Position numbers and translations under genes: made by a program. Below are positions 15,576 to 24,067 of a stretch of 54,694 bases of DNA, in pieces (positions within the stretch are counted from its first letter, which is position 1; the number at the start of each line of letters is the position of its first letter). The notes beneath the pieces were generated by a model, which was given only the letters and a program-made list of their open reading frames with translations, was not told the origin of the DNA and did not search any database. Source of the DNA: JASLCR01 sp036405515. Its GTDB lineage: Bacteria; Patescibacteriota; Saccharimonadia; Saccharimonadales; Saccharimonadaceae. The stretch spans positions 1 to 54,694 of the forward strand of contig DASWXM010000040.1 of assembly GCA_036405515.1 (NCBI GenBank). Reading direction: 5' to 3'.

Positions 15576-16232
15576 ATGTATTTTGAATCAAGGGTACAGG
15601 CCGGTACGGTATTAGCAGAACAGCTATTTGAGAAGTATCGCTACGAAAATTGCGCAGTGGTAGCTCTCAGTGATGGTGGTGTACTTGTAGGTGAGCAGAT
15701 CGCGGAAAAGCTTCACTGTATCCTAACAATGCTTGTCATCGAGGATATTGAAATCCCCGGTGAGAGTTTGAGTTTTGGCGGCGTGAGTCAAAGCGGAAGC
15801 TTTACGTACAATAGCGAGTTTTCAAGCGGTGAAATTGATGAATATACATCAGAATTCCACGGCTATCTTGATGAGCAAAAGCGGGAGAAATTCCAAAAAA
15901 TCAATCGGCTTATTGGTGATGGTGGAGTGATTGATCATGATATGTTGCGGGATCATACAGTTATTTTAGTTTCCGATGGAGTCGACAATGGGGCGGCAGT
16001 TGACGTGGCACTTGATTTTCTGAAACCAATTCGAATAGAGCGACTTGTGGTCGCAGCCCCTGTTGCTACTGTGTCGGCTGTCGATAAGTTACATGTGCTT
16101 GCGGATGAGCTACATATACTTGATGTAAAGGAAAATTTCATGGGAGTTGATCATTATTACGAAGACAACCATGTGCTTTCTCATGAGGAAACCATCGCGA
16201 AGATCAATGAGATTGTGCTCAATTGGCGTTAG
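15576..16232 (+). CDS. phosphoribosyltransferase-like protein
   Basis: 218 residues. The fold order fits a type I PRTase: VVALSDGGVLVGEQIAEKL early, then VILVSDGVDNGAAVDVAL in the place of the PRPP loop, then VVAAPVATVSAVDKL. The canonical PRPP motif (V/I-DD-x4-G-x-T) is altered to VSDGVDNGAA, so catalysis or substrate may differ. Related proteins are annotated as putative phosphoribosyltransferases of unknown substrate. It diverges from priA. Confidence 0.7.
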   Translation: MYFESRVQAGTVLAEQLFEKYRYENCAVVALSDGGVLVGEQIAEKLHCILTMLVIEDIEIPGESLSFGGVSQSGSFTYNSEFSSGEIDEYTSEFHGYLDEQKREKFQKINRLIGDGGVIDHDMLRDHTVILVSDGVDNGAAVDVALDFLKPIRIERLVVAAPVATVSAVDKLHVLADELHILDVKENFMGVDHYYEDNHVLSHEETIAKINEIVLNWR

Positions 16233-16259
16233 GTTATGAAATTTTGTGTGTTTTAGGGC

Positions 16260-16289
16260 TTGAGAGATGTTGTAAGATTGTGCTATGAT
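16260..16289 (+). promoter_or_regulatory. promoter of the HTH-recJ pair
   Basis: TTGAGA (16260-16265), 18-base spacer ending TGC, TATGAT (16284-16289). The leader carries AAAGGGAGAG before the ATG at 16331. Confidence 0.6.
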
Positions 16290-16330
16290 GAAAGGAACGA
16301 ACAGCAACAGGGCTTAGTAAAAGGGAGAGT

Positions 16331-16639
16331 ATGTTAGACGTTTTTATCACTAGCCGAGTGCGCCGCAAAATTGTCGTGGTGTATGCAAAATATCCGGATT
16401 TTCACACGCATGTACGTGGACTCGCTAAGCTGATAAAAGAAGATCCAGGCAATATCCAACGCGAGTTGAAAAAGCTTGAAAAAGTTGGTTTTCTCTCAAG
16501 CGAAAAACAGGGAAATACAAAGATTTACTCAACTAACAAACAATTTCCAATCTTTAAGGAGCTCCAGAGTATTGTCATCAAGAGTCAGCAGCACCAGTCG
16601 AACCGCGGCAAGCGAACTACTGATGTACAGCCGGCATAA
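16331..16639 (+). CDS. winged-helix transcriptional regulator (ArsR-like)
   Basis: 102 residues. An N-terminal helix, then an HTH (residues 28-60: HVRGLAKLIKEDPGNIQRELKKL) and a wing (VGFLSSEKQGNTKIYS), typical of ArsR-type or minimal nucleotidyltransferase-associated winged helices. No metal-sensing Cys cluster, so the signal is unknown. A basic, flexible tail follows. Its stop shares one base with the recJ start (TAATG), so the two are translationally coupled. Confidence 0.75.
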   Translation: MLDVFITSRVRRKIVVVYAKYPDFHTHVRGLAKLIKEDPGNIQRELKKLEKVGFLSSEKQGNTKIYSTNKQFPIFKELQSIVIKSQQHQSNRGKRTTDVQPA

Positions 16640-18339
16640 TGACCGATATCTTTACGCAAATTCTTAAAAAAAGAGGTCTCGATACGCCTGAGAAGCGCGA
16701 GGCTTTTTTGAATCCAAGCTATGACGCAAAACACAACCCGTTCCTTTTACCTGATATGGAGCAGGCGGTTGATCGGCTTGTAAAAGCGCATGAAAAACAA
16801 GAGAAAATTACTATCTATGGCGACTATGATATCGATGGGCTGACAGCGACAACGATATTGCTTGACGCGTTTGCGAGCTTTGGCTTTAAAGGTGTTGATG
16901 CGTTTATTCCGAATCGATTTGTCGAAGGCTATGGGCTGACGGTTGATGCTATTGAGCGGATTGCGAAAACTGGCGCGAATATCATTGTGACGGTTGACTG
17001 TGGTAGCTTGAGTGAAAAGGAGATTATTCGTGCAAATGAGCTTGGCGTCGATGTGATCGTGACGGACCACCACAACGTTGCGCCAAAGCAACCGCCAGCG
17101 ATTGCGGTAATCAATCCGAAACGCTTGTTACAAGACTACCCGAATGAATACGAGAACCTGATTCTTAAAGATAATTCGAAAAAGTCAGGAAAAATCTATC
17201 CGTTTCTAGATTTGGCTGGCTGCGGTGTGGCGTTTAAATTAGTGCAAGCTTTGCAGATAAAACTCGAGGGGCTCGAAGACGGGCAAGAAAAATGGCTGCT
17301 CGACCTCGTTGCACTCGGTACTGTGTGTGATATTGTGACACTAGTTGATGAAAATCGGGCGAATGTATACTGGGGATTAAAAGTTCTTGATAAAACGAGG
17401 CGACCAGGGCTAAAAGCGTTGATGGCGGTCAGCAAGGTCGAACCGGGCAAAGTAAACGCACGCAGCCTTGGTTTTGGGTTGGGGCCGCGCATGAATGCGG
17501 CGGGGCGCCTCGAAACGGCGCAAATCGCGCTCGATATGCTGACGGCAACCGACTCTATGCTGGCCTATGAAAAGGCACAGGAGCTTGATGCGCTTAATAT
17601 GGCTCGTCGGGCAGACCAGGATAAGATTTACAAAGAAGCGATCGAGCAAGCCGAAGAACTCGCTGACGATCCGGTATTGGTGGTAAGTGCGCCGGAGTGG
17701 AATCACGGCATTGTCGGCATTGTCGCAGCAAAACTACTGGAAAAATTTAAAAAGCCGACATTTGTCCTGCAGGAAATGGACGACGAGACGAAAGGCAGTG
17801 CGCGTAGTTACGGCGAGTTTTCGGTGGCAGATGCGATCCGTAGTGCGGATGATATCATCACGAAAGGTGGTGGTCATAGGGCGGCGGCGGGCGTGACGTT
17901 GCCGACGAAAAATATCTCAGCGTTTCGTAAGCGCGTAAATGAATTTTACCAAAAATCAGGCTTCAATCTCGCCGAGGAGCAGAAAAAGCTATTGCCAGAT
18001 GCAGATGTATTGGCCGAAATTGATCACGTAGGCGAAGAATTGGTGGAGCAAATCGCAGCGCTCGAGCCATTTGGCAATGGTAACCCGCAGCCGATTCTGC
18101 ATTCTGAAAACTTGGTTGTGCTGCACATGCGGCGCATGGGTACAGACGGGCAGCATGTGAAAATCGAAGCACGTAGTCAAGAGGGTGTGATTTTGCAGTT
18201 CTTGGCATTTAACGCACCTGAGCATTTCTTTGTTGAACCGGGTGTTGGAATAGCTGTGTGGTATCAGCCAGATGTTAATGAGTGGATGGGTCGAAAAACA
18301 GTCGAGGGTAAGCTGCTTCACCTGGTGATTCTTAATTAA
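16639..18339 (+). CDS. recJ: single-stranded-DNA exonuclease RecJ
   Basis: 566 residues. DHH-family motifs: I DYDIDG (62-67), II VTVDCG (117-122), III VTDHHN (141-146), plus the C-terminal DHHA1 domain with GGGHRAAAG and an OB-fold region. Asp and His of these motifs bind Mn. RecJ degrades 5'-ended single strands in recombination and repair. Length is close to the usual core. The start overlaps the preceding regulator by one base. Confidence 0.93.
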   Translation: MTDIFTQILKKRGLDTPEKREAFLNPSYDAKHNPFLLPDMEQAVDRLVKAHEKQEKITIYGDYDIDGLTATTILLDAFASFGFKGVDAFIPNRFVEGYGLTVDAIERIAKTGANIIVTVDCGSLSEKEIIRANELGVDVIVTDHHNVAPKQPPAIAVINPKRLLQDYPNEYENLILKDNSKKSGKIYPFLDLAGCGVAFKLVQALQIKLEGLEDGQEKWLLDLVALGTVCDIVTLVDENRANVYWGLKVLDKTRRPGLKALMAVSKVEPGKVNARSLGFGLGPRMNAAGRLETAQIALDMLTATDSMLAYEKAQELDALNMARRADQDKIYKEAIEQAEELADDPVLVVSAPEWNHGIVGIVAAKLLEKFKKPTFVLQEMDDETKGSARSYGEFSVADAIRSADDIITKGGGHRAAAGVTLPTKNISAFRKRVNEFYQKSGFNLAEEQKKLLPDADVLAEIDHVGEELVEQIAALEPFGNGNPQPILHSENLVVLHMRRMGTDGQHVKIEARSQEGVILQFLAFNAPEHFFVEPGVGIAVWYQPDVNEWMGRKTVEGKLLHLVILN

Positions 18340-18341
18340 TA

Positions 18342-18385
18342 AAAAGTAAAGTATACTTTACTTTTGTATAACTTTCATGTACTAT
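18342..18385 (+). promoter_or_regulatory. 24-bp palindromic operator overlapping the promoter of the HTH gene
   Basis: 18342-18365 is a perfect palindrome (AAAAGTAAAGTA/TACTTTACTTTT). The -35 TTTACT (18357-18362) lies inside it, 17 bases before the -10 TACTAT (18380-18385). A likely autoregulatory site of the Xre-type protein encoded next. It could also act as a weak terminator for recJ, which stops at 18339. Confidence 0.6.
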
Positions 18386-18463
18386 CAGAATAGGAAAGTT
18401 TCCAGAGCAGGTAATATAAAGGGCTAGCCTACGAAAAAGAAAGAAATCGATACAGTCCATAAC

Positions 18464-18661
18464 ATGGTATATGAGCACCGCGCGCTGCGTCGTTTGTCGC
18501 AGCAGCAGCTTGCCGATGCGGTGGGGGTATCAAAGCAAACAATTTTGATGATGGAGAAAGGAAACTATTCTCCATCATTGACGCTAGCGTTTCGCATTGC
18601 GCGATATTTTAGTGTTGATATTACTGAGGTGTTCTCATACGAACACAAGGAGGATGAATAA
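18464..18661 (+). CDS. Xre-family HTH regulator, possibly starting at ACG 18431
   Basis: 65 residues from the ATG, nearly all an HTH_3 domain: LSQQQLADAVGVSKQTILMMEKG and PSLTLAFRIARYF. The ATG at 18464 has no ribosome site and starts inside helix 1. The frame is open back to a stop at 18425, and an ACG at 18431 follows AAAGGG (18417-18423 region) at good spacing; from there the N-terminus reads TKKKEIDTVHN, a natural HTH_3 lead. So either a non-AUG start or a trimmed protein. It pairs with the membrane protein that follows, as in known HTH/DUF2178-type pairs. Confidence 0.75.
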   Translation: MVYEHRALRRLSQQQLADAVGVSKQTILMMEKGNYSPSLTLAFRIARYFSVDITEVFSYEHKEDE

Positions 18662-19012
18662 ATGGTTGATCAATTACAGGGAGTAGCTTCCGGTCTTGAT
18701 AAGTGGCTGGGAACAGACACTTCAAATTATGTAACGTACTTTATTATTGTAGGAGCCATACTTGCAGTTAGTAGTATAACGATGGTGGTATTTCGGCGAA
18801 TGCTTGGAAAAGGAAATGATGAGCGCACTGAAAAGATTGACCTAAAAATTAGTTATACTATCTTGCTCACCGGATTTATCGCAATGGTTTTATATATTAG
18901 TGCAATTACGAAGCAGATCGAACATATCCAACAACTAGCGCTTATCCCATTTGCTGTAATGCTGGTTGCGGGCGCACTGGCAACCATGGCAGAGTATTGG
19001 AAGACACGGTAG
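18662..19012 (+). CDS. three-helix membrane protein partner of the HTH regulator (DUF2178-like)
   Basis: 116 residues with three predicted membrane helices (about 24-45, 64-85 and 91-111) and a short basic loop (RRMLGKGNDERTEK). The ATG follows the HTH stop codon directly, with AGGAGG just upstream. Small membrane proteins of the DUF2178 type are often encoded directly after an Xre regulator; the match here is by architecture, not a motif. It may control the regulator by membrane sequestration, which is inference. Confidence 0.65.
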   Translation: MVDQLQGVASGLDKWLGTDTSNYVTYFIIVGAILAVSSITMVVFRRMLGKGNDERTEKIDLKISYTILLTGFIAMVLYISAITKQIEHIQQLALIPFAVMLVAGALATMAEYWKTR

Positions 19013-19032
19013 TTGTCATTGTTGTTAACATC

Positions 19033-19041
19033 TGTTACAAT
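19033..19041 (+). promoter_or_regulatory. extended -10 of rpsU
   Basis: TGTTACAAT, ending 10 bases before the ATG at 19052; leader of at most about 3 bases. Confidence 0.6.
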
Positions 19042-19051
19042 AGCTAGCGAT

Positions 19052-19267
19052 ATGGTACAAGTAACACGTAAAGACGAACGAGAAGCGAACGAGAACATCA
19101 TCCGTCGTTTCAACCGAAAAGTGCTTCAGAGTGGTGTGCTTTCGACTGCGAAAGCCAGCCAGCGCTTTTCAAAGCCTATCAGCAAAGTGGAGCGCCGTAA
19201 AAAAGCGATTATCCGCCGCGCTCGTAAGGCTGACAAACTAGCGAAGATGCGCCTCGGAGTACGCTAG
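19052..19267 (+). CDS. rpsU: 30S ribosomal protein S21
   Basis: 71 residues, strongly basic. The EREANENIIRRFNRKVLQSGVL segment is the S21 core, and the C-terminal helix is Lys/Arg rich. I started at MVQV because an upstream frame to 19013 would overlap the promoter. S21 helps 30S subunits engage leaderless-poor, Shine-Dalgarno mRNAs. The YqeY-like gene follows 4 bases later, the classical rpsU-yqeY pair. Confidence 0.88.
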   Translation: MVQVTRKDEREANENIIRRFNRKVLQSGVLSTAKASQRFSKPISKVERRKKAIIRRARKADKLAKMRLGVR

Positions 19268-19271
19268 GCCA

Positions 19272-19727
19272 ATGGGTCTTTCGACTCAAATCCAAGACGA
19301 TATGAAAGCCGCTCTATTGGGCGGCAATCGTTTTGAGGGTGATGTGCTTCGTAATCTAAAAGCGGCAATTCTGAACGAAGAAGTTGCCCAGGGCAAGCGT
19401 GAGACTGGTCTCGATGATGCGGAAGTAGAAAAGATTATTGCCCGTGAAGTGAAAAAGCGTCGCGAATCGATCAATCTCTACGAGCAAAACGGCCGCCCAG
19501 AGCTCGCTGAAGACGAGAAAAAAGAAATCGAAGTCCTCGAAAAGTATCTGCCGAAACAACTTAGGGAAGATGAAGTTCGGGCGCTTGTCGATGAAGCAAT
19601 TGCCGCGACTGGTGCGGATGGCCCACAGGCCATGGGGCAAGTAATCGGTGCTGTCAAAGCCAAGGCTGGTAATACCGTCGATGGTGCAAGTCTTGCAAAA
19701 ATCGTTAAAGAACAACTAACAAAATAG
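19272..19727 (+). CDS. GatB/YqeY-domain protein
   Basis: 151 residues. Two helical parts typical of the YqeY family: an N-terminal helical bundle with the conserved VEKIIAREVKKRRESINLY segment and a C-terminal domain with MGQVIGAVKAKAGNTVDG, which matches the GatB tail that recognises tRNA. It follows rpsU as in many bacteria. Precise function is unsettled; a role linked to tRNA amidation or tRNA handling is assumed from the GatB likeness. Confidence 0.88.
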   Translation: MGLSTQIQDDMKAALLGGNRFEGDVLRNLKAAILNEEVAQGKRETGLDDAEVEKIIAREVKKRRESINLYEQNGRPELAEDEKKEIEVLEKYLPKQLREDEVRALVDEAIAATGADGPQAMGQVIGAVKAKAGNTVDGASLAKIVKEQLTK

Positions 19728-19740
19728 GGGAAACAGAAAA

Positions 19741-20292
19741 GTGATTTTATTTTTCGGGCCAACTGGTGCCGGTAAAAGTATGCAGGGGCAAATGTTGGCG
19801 GTACGCCAAGGCTGGAAGTGGCTTTCGACCGGTGAGATGCTGCGAAACAGCAAAGACTCTGAAGTAATTGAAGTGTTGAAATCTGGTGAGCTGGTAAGCG
19901 ATGAGCTAACCTACGAAGTATTTGACGAAGCCATTAAGGATGCCAAGGCGAAGAACTATGAAAAGATCATTGTCGACGGCTTTCCGCGTACGAAAGTGCA
20001 GGCGGAATGGCTAGCTGATTACATGGAAGAAAATGGTGAGACGATTGATATTGTCGTCGCTCTTGAAGTTCCCGAAAGTGAGATTATGAAGCGTCTTGAA
20101 AAGCGTGGACGCATGGAAGATACGCCAGAAACAATTGCGAAGCGTATGAATATTTATCGTCAAAAAATGTACCCGGTACTTGGTACGTTTGCTGAAGATG
20201 GTATCAAAATTGTGCATCTTGATGGTACGGGTACAGCCGGTGAAGTACATGATCGAATTTATGCTGAGGTAGTCGGGGATGCAGCCTCCTAA
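19741..20292 (+). CDS. adk: adenylate kinase, short form without LID insertion
   Basis: 183 residues from a GTG at 19741 (AGGGGAAA upstream). P-loop GPTGAGKS (residues 6-13), AMP-site STGEMLR, GFPRT, and a short lid RGRMEDTPETIAKR in place of the long LID domain with zinc fingers. Adk interconverts ATP, ADP and AMP. It sits next to map, an order also common in the ribosomal secY-adk-map cluster; here the pair has moved away from secY. The end overlaps map by 14 bases. Confidence 0.85.
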   Translation: MILFFGPTGAGKSMQGQMLAVRQGWKWLSTGEMLRNSKDSEVIEVLKSGELVSDELTYEVFDEAIKDAKAKNYEKIIVDGFPRTKVQAEWLADYMEENGETIDIVVALEVPESEIMKRLEKRGRMEDTPETIAKRMNIYRQKMYPVLGTFAEDGIKIVHLDGTGTAGEVHDRIYAEVVGDAAS

Positions 20293-21037
20293 GACTGACG
20301 CGCAAGTCCAGGCGATGAAGGATGGCGGCAGGATACTTGCCGGGATTTTGTCTGACTTGAAATCGTATATCCAGCCGGGCATGACCGGACTTGAGGTTGA
20401 CGTGTGGGTGGCTCGAGAGATTACTGCTCGAGGGGCTGAAGCGACGTATAAGACGAAAGAAGTTGGTTTTCCAAATGTAATTTGCATCTCAAAAAATGAT
20501 GAAATCGTCCATGGTGTACCGACTGACGAGCCGTTTGAAGTGGGTGACATTGTGAGCTTTGACCTTGTAATAACCTACATGGGTATGAAAACTGATTCGG
20601 CATTTACGATGGTAATCGGTGATGAGCCGAAGGGTGCCGTAAAGCATCTCTTGCAGGCAACAGAGCGTAGTCTCTATGCGGGAATCGACGCAATTAAGGG
20701 TGATGGAACTCGTATTGGCGATGTGGCAGCAGCAATCGAGAAGGTTCTCGCTGGTGCAAATCTTGGTATTATCCGCGAGTTGGTAGGGCATGGTGTCGGG
20801 CAGGAGATGCATATGGCTCCAGAGATCCCAAATTACGGTATGGCGGGCACTGGTGGTGTATTGAAGACGGGTGATACGATTGCGATCGAGCCAATGGCAA
20901 CACTTGGTGGTGAGAAGATCGACGCGAACCATGCTGATGGCTGGACGATATCAACACGTGATGGCAGTATGTCAGCACATTTTGAGCACACGGTACTTAT
21001 TACCGAAGATGGCGCCGAAATTTTGACCATTTCATAG
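20279..21037 (+). CDS. map: methionine aminopeptidase, type I
   Basis: 252 residues. The five metal ligands are in place: Asp in VSFDLVIT and in TDSAFT, His in GHGVGQEMH, Glu in AIEPM and in FEHTVLIT; the substrate His is in EIVHGVP. It removes the N-terminal Met after deformylation, so def, fmt and map of the N-terminal processing path are all in this window. Start overlaps the adk end by 14 bases. Confidence 0.93.
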   Translation: MQPPKTDAQVQAMKDGGRILAGILSDLKSYIQPGMTGLEVDVWVAREITARGAEATYKTKEVGFPNVICISKNDEIVHGVPTDEPFEVGDIVSFDLVITYMGMKTDSAFTMVIGDEPKGAVKHLLQATERSLYAGIDAIKGDGTRIGDVAAAIEKVLAGANLGIIRELVGHGVGQEMHMAPEIPNYGMAGTGGVLKTGDTIAIEPMATLGGEKIDANHADGWTISTRDGSMSAHFEHTVLITEDGAEILTIS

Positions 21038-21046
21038 AAATCAGGC

Positions 21047-21052
21047 TATAAT
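21047..21052 (+). promoter_or_regulatory. -10 of ftsA (leaderless start)
   Basis: TATAAT ending 7 bases before the ftsA ATG at 21060; no Shine-Dalgarno is present. Confidence 0.65.
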
Positions 21053-21059
21053 CAAGCGT

Positions 21060-22316
21060 ATGCAAGATAATTCTCGATATGCGGTAGGCATCGATATAGG
21101 GACGACGACTGTTCGATGTGTGGTAGGCCATATAGATGGCACAACCGGGACACCAACAATTGTTGGTGTCGGTAAGGCGCCAAATAAAGGTATGCGAAAA
21201 GGAGTCGTTGCCAACCTTAACGGTCCAGCAGCGGCGATTGATGATGCGCTTGGTGAAGCTGAACGGATGAGTGGTTACCAGGTTAATGCGGCTGCGGTCA
21301 GCATTAACGGACAGCATATTCTAAGTACAAAGGCTGACGGTATGATTGCGGTGGGTGCGATGGATCATGAGATCAATCATGATGATATTGTGCGGCTTGA
21401 GGAAGTTGCAACTACAGGTAAAGTACCGGCAAATCGGGAAATTGTTGAAGTCGTGCCACATAGTTATCGTCTTGATGGGCAGGATAATATCAGGGATCCT
21501 ATCGGTATGACGGGGACACGTCTTGAAATTAATGCCAATGTCGTCTCGGTCTTGGCTCCATACCTCCATAATCTCCAAAAGGCGGCAGATATGGCAAAGG
21601 TTGATGCGCATGCGATAGTGCCTAGTGTGCTTGCGGCTGCAAAGTCTGTACTGAGTGAAGCTCAGCTTGAAAACGGCGTGGCAGTAGTTGATATGGGCGG
21701 CGCAACGACAAGTGTGGCCATCTTTGAGGAGGGCGATCTACAATACGTTGGTGTTGTACCTATGGGTGGCGCGAATATTACAAATGATCTTGCAATTGGC
21801 CTCAAAACAGATCCTGAAATTGCAGAGAAGGTAAAAATCGCACATGCTGATGCTGGTACCCGCGATAGTCACTCAGGGGTAACTCTCAAAGAAGAAGGCC
21901 AAACATACAGTTTTGATCTCACCGAAATCGATGAGATTATTGACGCCCGACTTGAAGAGATTTTTGAGGCTGTACAAAAAGAGTTGAAGAAAGCGGGTCG
22001 TGCAGGCCGTTTGCCAAGCGGTGTAGTACTGACCGGCGGTACTGCAAATATTAAGAATCTTGCAGATTATGCTAAGTCAAAACTTAGCGTTGCTGCACGC
22101 ATCGGAAAAAATAACGGCTATGGTGGTGTATCCGAAGATGCGGAAAAGCCAGAATTTGCAACTGCTGTTGGCCTTATGACAATCGACGCGGAGGGCGCAT
22201 TGCCTGTACAAAAAAATGGCTCATCAGGTATGAAATTCAGTAGTAAGCAGGCTAAAGCCAGCGTGGAAAAAGCTGGTGGTATGCTATCAAAATTGTTTGG
22301 TCGTTTTAAGATTTAA
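21060..22316 (+). CDS. ftsA: cell division protein FtsA
   Basis: 418 residues, actin-like ASKHA ATPase. Phosphate-1 motif GIDIGTTTVR (residues 10-19), SHS2 domain 1C region, DMGGATTS phosphate-2, and an adenosine motif GVVLTGGTANI. The C-terminal GGMLSKLFGRFKI is a likely amphipathic membrane anchor. FtsA tethers FtsZ to the membrane. ftsZ follows after 72 bases with its own promoter. Confidence 0.93.
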   Translation: MQDNSRYAVGIDIGTTTVRCVVGHIDGTTGTPTIVGVGKAPNKGMRKGVVANLNGPAAAIDDALGEAERMSGYQVNAAAVSINGQHILSTKADGMIAVGAMDHEINHDDIVRLEEVATTGKVPANREIVEVVPHSYRLDGQDNIRDPIGMTGTRLEINANVVSVLAPYLHNLQKAADMAKVDAHAIVPSVLAAAKSVLSEAQLENGVAVVDMGGATTSVAIFEEGDLQYVGVVPMGGANITNDLAIGLKTDPEIAEKVKIAHADAGTRDSHSGVTLKEEGQTYSFDLTEIDEIIDARLEEIFEAVQKELKKAGRAGRLPSGVVLTGGTANIKNLADYAKSKLSVAARIGKNNGYGGVSEDAEKPEFATAVGLMTIDAEGALPVQKNGSSGMKFSSKQAKASVEKAGGMLSKLFGRFKI

Positions 22317-22332
22317 TTTTTGTATTCAACGA

Positions 22333-22341
22333 TGCTATACT
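22333..22341 (+). promoter_or_regulatory. ftsZ promoter (extended -10)
   Basis: TGCTATACT; start site near 22348 gives a 41-base leader with GAGGGGGA before the ATG, so unlike ftsA this gene has a conventional leader. Confidence 0.6.
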
Positions 22342-22388
22342 AAGATGAGTAAGTTTTTTGTTTACCAGATAGTGAGGGGGAATCACCA

Positions 22389-23603
22389 ATGCCTGAAGTA
22401 AAACCAAGTGAAATTCAAAGCTTTGCAAGCATCAAAGTAGTCGGTGTTGGTGGCGCTGGCGGTTCTGCTGTTAACCGTATGAAAGATGCTGGCTTGCAGG
22501 GCGTGCAATTTATCGCTATGAATACCGATGCACAGGCTCTGCATAACTCAAAAGCAGATGTTAAGATTCATCTCGGTAAGCAAACGACAAATGGGCTTGG
22601 TGCTGGTGCTGATCCTTCAAAAGGTCAGGAGGCGGCAGAAGAAAGCCGCGATGATATCAAGCAGGCCCTTGAGGGTGCTGATATGGTATTTGTCACCATC
22701 GGTGCTGGTGGTGGTACTGGGTCAGGTGCTGGCCATGTTGTGGCAGATATTGCCCGTGAGCTTGGTATCCTTGTGGTTGGCGTGGCGACGAAGCCATTTA
22801 GTTTTGAGGGCGAGAAGCGTCGTCAGAACGCGGAATGGGCTGTAGCGCAACTTGGACGTCAAGTTGATACCCTGATCACCATCCCTAATGACCGTTTACT
22901 TCAGACAATCGATCGTCGTACACCGCTCCTTGAAACCTTTAAGATCGCCGACGATGTACTTCGTCAGGGTGTACAGGGCATTTCAGAGCTTATTACCGAA
23001 CATGGTCTAATCAATCTCGACTTTGCTGACGTCAAGGCAATCATGAGTAATGCTGGTTCAGCTCTCATGGGTATTGGTCGTGCAAGTGGCGAAGAACGTG
23101 CCGCTCAAGCCGCACAGCAGGCAATCGAGAGTCCGTTGATCGAAGTATCGATTGATGGAGCAAAGGGCGTACTCTTCAATGTTACCGGTGGCTACGATAT
23201 GAGTATGTCAGAGATCCAAGAAGCAGCTGAGATCATTACCAGTGCCGTTTCTCCAGATGCCAATATTATCTTTGGTGCCACGCTTAAACCGGAGATGGAA
23301 GACGAACTTGTTATTACCGTAATCGCAACTGGATTCGATAGCGAATTCTTCCATGAACAAGCTGAAAGTCTCGAGCAACCAGGTGCAATGGTCTCACCTA
23401 CGCCAGTCGCTCACGCCTCAACAAGCAACGAAGTGGCTGACGAAGAGATTAGCTCGATGAATATGGATCTTGATCAAACCGACGCTGCAGAGCATTTTGC
23501 GAGTGAGACAACGACCGATATCTGGCAAGAACCAACATCAAATGATGACGAGGATGATACACCAGCATTTCTACGTCGTCGTAAGAAGAAAACAGAGGAG
23601 TAG
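22389..23603 (+). CDS. ftsZ: cell division protein FtsZ
   Basis: 404 residues, tubulin-like GTPase. GGAGGSAVNRM near the N-terminus, tubulin signature GAGGGTGSG (105-113), T7 loop NLDFADVKAIM. After a disordered acidic linker (about 325-385) comes the C-terminal peptide DDTPAFLRRR, the conserved docking site for FtsA and other partners, followed by a basic tail. FtsZ forms the division ring. Confidence 0.96.
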   Translation: MPEVKPSEIQSFASIKVVGVGGAGGSAVNRMKDAGLQGVQFIAMNTDAQALHNSKADVKIHLGKQTTNGLGAGADPSKGQEAAEESRDDIKQALEGADMVFVTIGAGGGTGSGAGHVVADIARELGILVVGVATKPFSFEGEKRRQNAEWAVAQLGRQVDTLITIPNDRLLQTIDRRTPLLETFKIADDVLRQGVQGISELITEHGLINLDFADVKAIMSNAGSALMGIGRASGEERAAQAAQQAIESPLIEVSIDGAKGVLFNVTGGYDMSMSEIQEAAEIITSAVSPDANIIFGATLKPEMEDELVITVIATGFDSEFFHEQAESLEQPGAMVSPTPVAHASTSNEVADEEISSMNMDLDQTDAAEHFASETTTDIWQEPTSNDDEDDTPAFLRRRKKKTEE

Positions 23604-23611
23604 TCAAAAAC

Positions 23612-24067
23612 ATGGCAGGAGCTCTTAATATCGGCGATAGCCGAGTCTTGGAGTCTCGCGAGGTGGGTGACGGAAAAACAATCCGGCGACGCCGTGAGAC
23701 CCCCGATGGACGACGCTTTACTACCTATGAACGGATTGAAAAGCCCAACCTCGCAGTTATTAAGAAGAGTGGTGACCGCGAATTGTTTGACCGCGATAAA
23801 TTGACGGGTGCGATCAAGCAGTCGGTGGGTAAGTTCTTTGCGTCGGAGCTTGAGGTAGAAGAGATTGTTAATAATGTCGAAGAGGCAGTGTACGATCGAG
23901 GTGAAAGCGAAATTTTCTCAAAAGGTATTGGCGAGCTTGTACTTGATGAACTTGAGCAGAGAAATCAAGTTGCCTATGTGCGCTTTGCCAGTGTCTTCCA
24001 TGATTTTAAAACACTCGATGACTTTGTGAATATTCTCGCATCACGATCAAGCCGGGAGAAAAACTAA
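23612..24067 (+). CDS. nrdR: NrdR-like ATP-cone regulator lacking all zinc-ribbon cysteines
   Basis: 151 residues. Residues 24-40 keep the NrdR core (IRRRRE, then GRRFTTYE) and 47-137 form the ATP-cone with VIKKSGDRELFDRDKL. NrdR normally starts MxCPxC and has a second CxxC (IRRRRECxxCxxRFTT). Here the start is MAGALNIGDS and the second pair is ETPDG, so no Cys remains. NrdR represses ribonucleotide reductase genes by sensing ATP/dATP and binds DNA through that ribbon, so DNA binding must be lost or done differently. It sits between ftsZ and a thioredoxin-like gene. Confidence 0.85.
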   Translation: MAGALNIGDSRVLESREVGDGKTIRRRRETPDGRRFTTYERIEKPNLAVIKKSGDRELFDRDKLTGAIKQSVGKFFASELEVEEIVNNVEEAVYDRGESEIFSKGIGELVLDELEQRNQVAYVRFASVFHDFKTLDDFVNILASRSSREKN

